Source: Alphaproteobacteria bacterium (lineage in GTDB: Bacteria > Pseudomonadota > Alphaproteobacteria > RF32 > CAG-239). From it: a stretch of 32,297 bases of DNA. Positions 29,519 to 32,297 of this stretch are shown piece after piece. Both the position numbers and the translations under genes were made by a program. Positions within the stretch are counted from its first letter, which is position 1. Each line of letters begins with the position of its first letter. Below the pieces are notes generated by a model. That model saw only the letters and a program-made list of their open reading frames with translations. It searched no databases and was not told the DNA's origin. The DNA is taken from NCBI GenBank assembly GCA_015062435.1, contig SUUR01000019.1, forward strand, positions 1-32,297, given 5' to 3'.

Positions 29519-30697
29519 TTATAGTTCTTGACAGAACTCCTTAAGACGTTTAACAGATTCTTTAATTTGTTCTTCAGAACAAGCATAACTCAAACGAATA
29601 TATTTCGGAGCACCAAAAGACTCACAAGGAATTACTGTAAGCAATTTCTTTTCAAGAAGTTCTTCTGCAAAATCTTTTGCGCTCTTTCCGGTTTGACTGA
29701 TATTACACATAACATAAAAAGCACCCTGTGGCTCAATAAAACTAATTTGTGGTATCTCTTTTAGTAACTTGCATAATAACTCCCTGCGACGAGCAAAAGT
29801 ATCTACCATATCTGCAACTTCTTTATCTGCCTTTCCTTGCAGAGCAACCACTGCCGCATACTGTACAAAGGTTGTAGCATTACTGGTGGCGTGGCTTTGG
29901 AGAGCTGATATACGTTTTACGAGCCATTGCGGAGCAACCAAATAACCTAACCGCCAGCCGGTCATGGCATAGGCTTTTGAAAAACCATTAATGGTTATGG
30001 TTAAATCTTTTATATCATCGTTTAGAGATGCAATACTGATATGCTTTATCTGTTTATCATAAATCAGCTTTTCATAAATTTCATCAGATAAAACCATAAT
30101 ATTATATCTAACGGCAATATCTGCAATCATTTTCAGAGTTGCCTCCGAATATACGGCACCGGTGGGATTGCTTGGAGAATTTACAATTATCAGCTTGGTA
30201 TGCTCTGTAATTGCTTTTTCTAATTCTTCTTTGATTGGGGCAAAGTTATTTTCAGCTTTGGTATTAACTACAACCATCTTTGCTCCTGATGCCTTTATCA
30301 TCTCAGGATAAGATAACCAATATGGTGCCAAAACAATAACCTCATCTCCAACTCCACATAATGCGGTAATGACCTCAAACAGGGCTAATTTGGCACCGGT
30401 GGTAACCACAACATTGTTTGCAGTTGTTTGGATGCCATGAGATGCCATTTTTTTGACGATTTCATCTTTAAGTTCCGGTAAACCGCTAGAAGCAATATAT
30501 CCGACTTTTCCATCACTTAATGCTTGTATACAAGCATCTTTGATAGCTTGAGGAGTATCAAAATCAGGTTCGCCGACAGACATTGAACAAACATTCAAAC
30601 CTTGTTTTTTGAGCTCTTTGGCTCTGGCGGCTAAAGATAAGGTAACAGATGGTGATAATGTGCCTAACGGACTATAATTGTCTTGTAAATTTTCCAT
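29519..30697 (-). CDS. aatA: Aspartate aminotransferase, class I (type Ib)
   Basis: PLP enzyme that interconverts aspartate and oxaloacetate with glutamate and 2-oxoglutarate. 392 aa from ATG 30697, which follows AGGAG; the in-frame TTG at 30703 is less likely. Landmarks: SVGEPDFDTP (40-49), SPSNPTGAVY (174-183), the Asp that binds the PLP nitrogen in LSDEIYEKL, and the Schiff-base Lys in NGFSKAYAMTGWRLGYL (K241). The C-terminal substrate Arg lies in YIRLSYA. It follows the dehydrogenase gene by nine bases. If that enzyme handles malate and oxaloacetate, the pair would link malate to aspartate (inference). Confidence 0.95.
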   Translation of the reverse strand: MENLQDNYSPLGTLSPSVTLSLAARAKELKKQGLNVCSMSVGEPDFDTPQAIKDACIQALSDGKVGYIASSGLPELKDEIVKKMASHGIQTTANNVVVTTGAKLALFEVITALCGVGDEVIVLAPYWLSYPEMIKASGAKMVVVNTKAENNFAPIKEELEKAITEHTKLIIVNSPSNPTGAVYSEATLKMIADIAVRYNIMVLSDEIYEKLIYDKQIKHISIASLNDDIKDLTITINGFSKAYAMTGWRLGYLVAPQWLVKRISALQSHATSNATTFVQYAAVVALQGKADKEVADMVDTFARRRELLCKLLKEIPQISFIEPQGAFYVMCNISQTGKSAKDFAEELLEKKLLTVIPCESFGAPKYIRLSYACSEEQIKESVKRLKEFCQEL

Positions 30698-30706
30698 AAT
30701 CAACTC

Positions 30707-31528
30707 CTATTTATAGGGAAATGTTTCAACAATACCTTGTCCGGCAATTGTGCAAACCATACTCAATGCTTTATCTGAGTTTTCATCGGGAACAGAAACC
30801 GCATATTTAGCAGGTCTATCTAATAAAACTGCTGTGGCCAAGGCGCAAACTGTGGTAGCTATACCATAATAAGTTTTACCTTTACCCTCAATAATAGTCA
30901 TTCCGGCTTTTTTTACAGCCTCTGCAAATTCTTGCTTCTCAGCCGGCGAAAAATCCACATGTTTTCCATCAACAGTAACTTCATCCCAAAGCACAATTTG
31001 CTCATCTCCATGTTCTCCGACAACCGGAGCTATAATGGCTGAAGTAGGTTTGTTCAGCTTATCTGCCAATAGAGCAACCATTCGAGAAGTGTCTAACGTG
31101 CAACCGGTACCAAATACTCTCCCCTTTGGCATTTGTAAAAACTTGGCAACATGATTTGCCAAAACATCTACCGGATTGGATACCACAATAACAATAGCAT
31201 TTGTACCGGTGTTTTTGATTTCAGTACAAATACTTTCCATAATCTTAGAATTTTTAAGAAGCAAGTCATTGCGACTTTCTCCTACTTTGCGAGCAACTCC
31301 GGCAGTGATAACAATAACATCACTATCTTGACAATCTGCATAAGTTCCTTTTTTGACGATGGTTTTGCTTAATTCCGGAAAACCGTGGCGAATATCCCAA
31401 ACTTCTGCATTGGCTCGCTTATCATCAACATCAACCAATGCTATCTCATCTGCAATTTCTCTAAGCATTAAAGAATAAACTGATGTCGCTCCAACTAAAC
31501 CGGCACCAATTACGGTGATTTTTTTCAT
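30707..31528 (-). CDS. Lactate/malate dehydrogenase family; malate-type specificity residue
   Basis: 273 aa NAD-dependent 2-hydroxyacid dehydrogenase of the LDH/MDH family. The NAD fold opens with VIGAGLVGAT, and D34 in LVDVD binds the ribose. The catalytic set is complete: R86 (R109 in LDH numbering), D146 and R149 (D168, R171) in TLDTSR, and H173 (H195) in GEHGDE. The body resembles LDH (GEHGD, GKTYYGIA), but the specificity position 102 is Arg (R80 in AGVARKVGESR), as in malate dehydrogenases, where LDH has Gln. It is short: the family has about 310 aa, and this one stops at about the last strand, lacking the C-terminal helix. SD and promoter are clear (31565-31594). Malate dehydrogenase is more likely than lactate, but not certain. 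Confidence 0.85.
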   Translation of the reverse strand: MKKITVIGAGLVGATSVYSLMLREIADEIALVDVDDKRANAEVWDIRHGFPELSKTIVKKGTYADCQDSDVIVITAGVARKVGESRNDLLLKNSKIMESICTEIKNTGTNAIVIVVSNPVDVLANHVAKFLQMPKGRVFGTGCTLDTSRMVALLADKLNKPTSAIIAPVVGEHGDEQIVLWDEVTVDGKHVDFSPAEKQEFAEAVKKAGMTIIEGKGKTYYGIATTVCALATAVLLDRPAKYAVSVPDENSDKALSMVCTIAGQGIVETFPYK

Positions 31529-31564
31529 TATAATCTCCTGTTTTATTATCTTTTAATTGGCGTG

Positions 31565-31594
31565 ATTATACATTTTTTATAAATAAAACAGCAA
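31565..31594 (-). promoter_or_regulatory. Promoter of the dehydrogenase-aatA operon
   Basis: On the minus strand TTGCTG (31589-31594) and a perfect TATAAT (31565-31570) are 18 bp apart, about 37 bp before the start codon. Confidence 0.65.
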
Positions 31595-31640
31595 GATTTT
31601 TATGTTAAATGTCAACACTATTTACTAATTATTTGACTTA

Positions 31641-32297
31641 TTACCATGCTTCTGCCGGCCAAGACGGATTGGCTGCTTTGGTTATACCTGAAATATAAAA
31701 TGCATCTGTTACTGTTATTAAGTTCGGTAGAGTTGTATATTCAGGTAAAGTACCGCTCAGTTTAGAACAATATCTAAAAGCATTACTGATATTGGTAATA
31801 TTTGATGGAATTTCGGGAATTGTACCGGTTAATTTATTACGTATGTAAGTGGAACTACAAACATTGTGAATTTCTCTCAACAATGGGTGATTTAAGGATA
31901 ATATTTGTATGTCAGAAGGTACAACTGAGGAAGAACCTGTACCACTTATTCCCCAGCCTTCTATGCTATAAAACATTCCGTAGTATTTAATGCTATACTC
32001 TCCATTTTCACTAAAATAACATGTTGACGAAGTAGAATAACCATTTCCACAATCTGTATATAGAAGCACTCCGTTATAGGAGAAACTTAAGCGAACTTCG
32101 TTTGTGGATGAAGCAGTAGTAACTTTAACTTTTAAGATGATAGGAGTTGACATAATGCTACTTGATAAGTTTGCATCATCACAACTGACTTTGGTCAAAT
32201 CAAACGGGCATTTGAGAGTGGTTTTTCCGGTGCAATCAGATTCAGATTTGGTATATCCCATCTCAGCACAGGTTGGCGGTTGTTGACAACTTTGGGC
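31641..32297 (-). CDS. Secreted surface protein with LRR-like repeats, 5' end beyond the window
   Basis: The frame is open to the window edge; 12 codons upstream of the internal Met read AQSCQQPPTCAE, probably the start of the mature protein after a signal peptide ending in AQ. The N-terminal Cys module (CAEMGYTKSESDC, then CPFD) is the one seen at 399-1136. A beta-rich domain follows (about 50-125, VKVTTASSTNEVRLSFSYNG), then two LRR-like units with LTGTIPE and LSGTLPE that resemble BspA-type surface repeats. The protein ends SWPAEAW. The true start is not in the window. Function unknown; adhesion is a guess. Confidence 0.8.
   Translation of the reverse strand, partial: AQSCQQPPTCAEMGYTKSESDCTGKTTLKCPFDLTKVSCDDANLSSSIMSTPIILKVKVTTASSTNEVRLSFSYNGVLLYTDCGNGYSTSSTCYFSENGEYSIKYYGMFYSIEGWGISGTGSSSVVPSDIQILSLNHPLLREIHNVCSSTYIRNKLTGTIPEIPSNITNISNAFRYCSKLSGTLPEYTTLPNLITVTDAFYISGITKAANPSWPAEAW

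Overview
The window looks like a piece of an AT-rich, probably host-associated alphaproteobacterial chromosome. Four things point to the class: a circularly permuted two-piece tmRNA gene, a GcrA cell-cycle regulator, an alphaproteobacterial SspB followed by a ribbon-helix-helix gene, and the gene orders sfsA-map-radC and nuoL-nuoM-nuoN-birA-rnj. The cysteine-rich secreted proteins at both ends and the AT-rich base composition resemble uncultured gut Alphaproteobacteria; that placement is inference. TGA is used as a stop (nuoN ends in an ATGA overlap with birA), so the standard bacterial code applies.

Layout. 1-398: small inverted repeats. 399-2566: a secreted Cys-rich repeat protein, an unknown gene, Hsp20 with a possible RNA thermometer, and an RNHCP zinc protein. 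2634-2897: a tRNA-Pro/tRNA-Arg operon. 2925-9258: marC, then radC, map and sfsA on the minus strand, alaS, and a truncated sulfatase-type membrane protein. 9278-10011: a strong promoter, an RNA of about 360 nt made of long hairpins whose three large loops share the motif CTTTNNCCAT, a terminator, and a small unknown gene. 10060-12538: thymidylate genes dut, thyA and folA, with a GIY-YIG nuclease cassette flanked by repeats set between dut and thyA. 12648-14832: a small exported protein, a phage-derived MuF/GH24 lysozyme gene broken by one TGA, a duplicated promoter, and an unknown gene. 14897-15993: ssrA, sspB and an RHH gene (trans-translation and tagged-protein delivery to ClpXP). 15983-19323: rel, a YhcH-family gene and rpoZ. 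19440-23057: an exported unknown, gcrA and RNase J. 23074-28274: birA, nuoN, nuoM and nuoL. 28367-29518: an unknown gene, tRNA-Lys, and 179-bp tandem units each carrying the tRNA-Lys 3' end. 29519-31528: aspartate aminotransferase plus a lactate/malate-type dehydrogenase. 31641-32297: a second, partial surface protein.

Most notable. (1) The hairpin-array RNA with a conserved loop decamer is, as far as I can tell, not a known RNA family, and it sits directly before a terminator and a small gene with no other visible promoter. (2) NuoL, NuoM and NuoN are intact reading frames, but most of the charged residues that drive proton translocation in complex I are replaced, which suggests a decayed or repurposed membrane arm. 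(3) The GIY-YIG nuclease gene lies inside a repeat-bounded cassette resembling a REP-associated mobile unit. Everything here was read by eye; no database search or folding programme was run.
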